Shown here: one piece after another, positions 62,514-64,000 of the stretch
Layout: each line of letters begins with the position of its first letter
Position numbering within the stretch: the first letter of the stretch is position 1
Assembly: GCF_000002985.6 (NCBI RefSeq)
Contig: NC_003280.10
Span: 6,506,501-6,570,500, forward strand
DNA length: 64,000 bases
DNA from: Caenorhabditis elegans
Taxonomy: Eukaryota; Nematoda; Chromadorea; Rhabditida; Rhabditidae
Direction: 5' to 3'
The notes under the pieces: model-generated
Told to the model about the DNA's origin: nothing
The model's input: the letters and a program-made list of their open reading frames with translations, nothing else
The model's database searches: none
Made by a program: the position numbers and the translations under genes

Positions 62514-63934
62514 ATGGCAATGTACACTAATCAAACAGCAGAAGAACTTGAAACATGGAGATGTACATCAGACGGAATTTTCAAATCACAAAACTCTATC
62601 TGGATGAAAATCAACTTTGTATTCGTATTTATTTTGATTTTTCTAACATTTTATCTGAGTTTCAAGGCAGCTAGAGTTCTCAAAAATCATAATGTTTATT
62701 CAAAAGGTTCACAGATTCTTCTTATGATTACGTTATTAAATGCAAACTTGAATCAATTAATATTCCTTGAAATTAGGGTAAAATTTTGATCTCATTTTGA
62801 TCTCAGAAAACGTTGAATTTTTTTTTAGATAAGACATTTGGTTCACATATTTATAAATTCAGAGGATCCGTGTAAAATTGAATTTCACAGTCCTGAATGT
62901 ACATATGATCAAACTATTTACGCATTTACTAGTGTTATGTCAACTGGGCTTCTTTCGGCTTTAACTTTCGATCGGTAATATTTATTCCTTCATTTTAATG
63001 TTTTTTCAAAGAAAGTGAATCTTTTTTCTCTCTTGCATTAAAAAAACAAAAATGTTTCCAGATTTTTTGCTCTATATGCATCTACGGTCTATGTTCGAAA
63101 TTCTAAGGATTCAGCCTATATGCTTATCACGGTTTCGGTAAGTGAAGACATATTTTATTTCAAGGAAACGCCATGGAAGATTCTCCGAAAATTTTTAAAT
63201 GAAATTTAACAAAACAAATTTTGAAGTTAAAATTCAGATAATTGTTACTGTGATCGTTCATATACGTACATATGGTGGAGTATCTCGTGCTGGATATGTT
63301 CCATCTTGTACATATCCTCCACAATTATCTCTAAATACTTATCAAGTTGTGAATAATGCAATTTTCTGGATAATAATGGCAAATTGTGTTTTGACAATTG
63401 CTGTTCTTCTACTAAATATTTATAAAGACAAAAGGTTGATCATTTTTTATTTTGAAAAATTGTTTGAAAATAATCAATTCAGAATCAAAAAATCAGTTTT
63501 CGACACTAAAACACGCTACAACTCTTTTGAAAACGTGCTGACGACAAAAGCAATATGCAGTGTTACCTCAACTCAATTTGTTTTTTTGAGCTTTTCAACA
63601 GCGGCACGTAAGTTAAAACCACACGTTTTGGAGATCAAACAAATAATTTTAAACATGTGGTTTCAGTTGCAATTATTCGTACTCTGGAAGCCGGAATGTC
63701 AGAAGAAGTATTTCATATTAATATTCAATATATCAATGTGAGTTTTTAAAATAGTATCTAGGATTATCAAATTTTCAGGGAGGAGTATATGGAAATCTAT
63801 CAATTCCTGTTCTGATTTATTTAAAAACCAACCAATGTATTTTACAACGGAGGAAGTCAATTGATAAAATGACAAATCATACTGGAACCGTGGATTCCCA
63901 CATATCTTCGTTGAAAACTGCTTGGGAAACTTAA
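62514..63934 (+). CDS. Serpentine receptor class alpha (Sra) chemoreceptor (344 aa)
   Basis: Seven exons: 62514-62777, 62829-62974, 63062-63137, 63238-63434, 63483-63607, 63667-63737, 63779-63934 (344 aa). The start MAMYTNQTAEELETWRC has an extracellular N-terminus with an N-glycosylation site (NQT) and the conserved Cys. Seven hydrophobic helices follow, from FVFVFILIFLTFYLSF to GGVYGNLSIPVLIYL. Sra-type marks include the DRFFALYAS segment after helix 3, the extracellular Cys in EDPCKIEFHSPEC and SCTYPPQ, and NxxSIPxLIY near the end. Sra proteins are G-protein-coupled chemoreceptors of sensory neurons, clustered on chromosome II. The individual family member is not identified. Confidence 0.88.
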
Positions 63935-64000
63935 AATTCCTCAATCCAGAAACATTATTCAAATCTAATTTTCTTTGGATTTTCTAAGAATCATAAAACT

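Overview
This is animal DNA, almost certainly nematode and most probably Caenorhabditis elegans. It is AT-rich, with genes cut by many short introns (about 45-60 bp) that have the nematode 3' splice consensus TTTTCAG. Spliced-leader type acceptors lie just before several start codons, and there are nematode families (Sra chemoreceptor, DB module). From memory, the toe-2 and wrn-1 genes and a divergent ABCG gene place it on C. elegans chromosome II, near cosmids C56E6 and F18C5; no search was run. All gene models below were spliced by hand. Every exon junction listed keeps the reading frame, and the totals are divisible by three.

Layout. 1-2950: a minisatellite of 170-bp dimers and 79/80-bp monomers. 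3207-7483 (-): a secreted protein with two copies of a cysteine module. 10911-13161 (-): toe-2, a DEP-domain protein. 18435-19505 (+): a Rab-like GTPase. 19872-22229 (-): a doublecortin-domain protein. 22458-25066 (-) and 25678-28955 (+): two head-to-head ABCG-type half transporters with degraded ATPase motifs.

29884-48171 (+): a 26-exon UTP20/DRIM gene (2637 aa, SSU processome). Its 6.6-kb intron 11 encloses a complete chaoptin-like leucine-rich-repeat gene on the other strand (33801-38364). Another of its introns holds a 1.45-kb inverted-repeat element with a 6-bp target duplication. 48477-52647 (+): wrn-1, the Werner/RecQ helicase, follows so closely that the two look like an operon.

53258-54943 (-): a four-pass membrane protein. 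57334-58653 (-): a two-PDZ protein. 58748-58820 (+): an odd tRNA-Lys(UUU). 59044-60161 (-): a secreted proline-rich protein. 60634-61370 (+): a DB-module secreted protein. 62514-63934 (+): an Sra chemoreceptor.

The genes do not form one pathway. UTP20 and wrn-1 are nucleolar/nuclear housekeeping genes that appear co-transcribed; the two ABC genes share one promoter region; the rest are independent signalling, membrane and secreted proteins. Several long upstream regions carry GC- or CT-rich islands 1.9-2.7 kb from the first codon, which may be the real promoters of trans-spliced genes. The most unusual points are the ABC pair without a recognisable intact ATPase, the nested LRR gene with a GC-AG intron, the intronic transposon-like element, and the tRNA-Lys with an elongator-Met-like 5' end.
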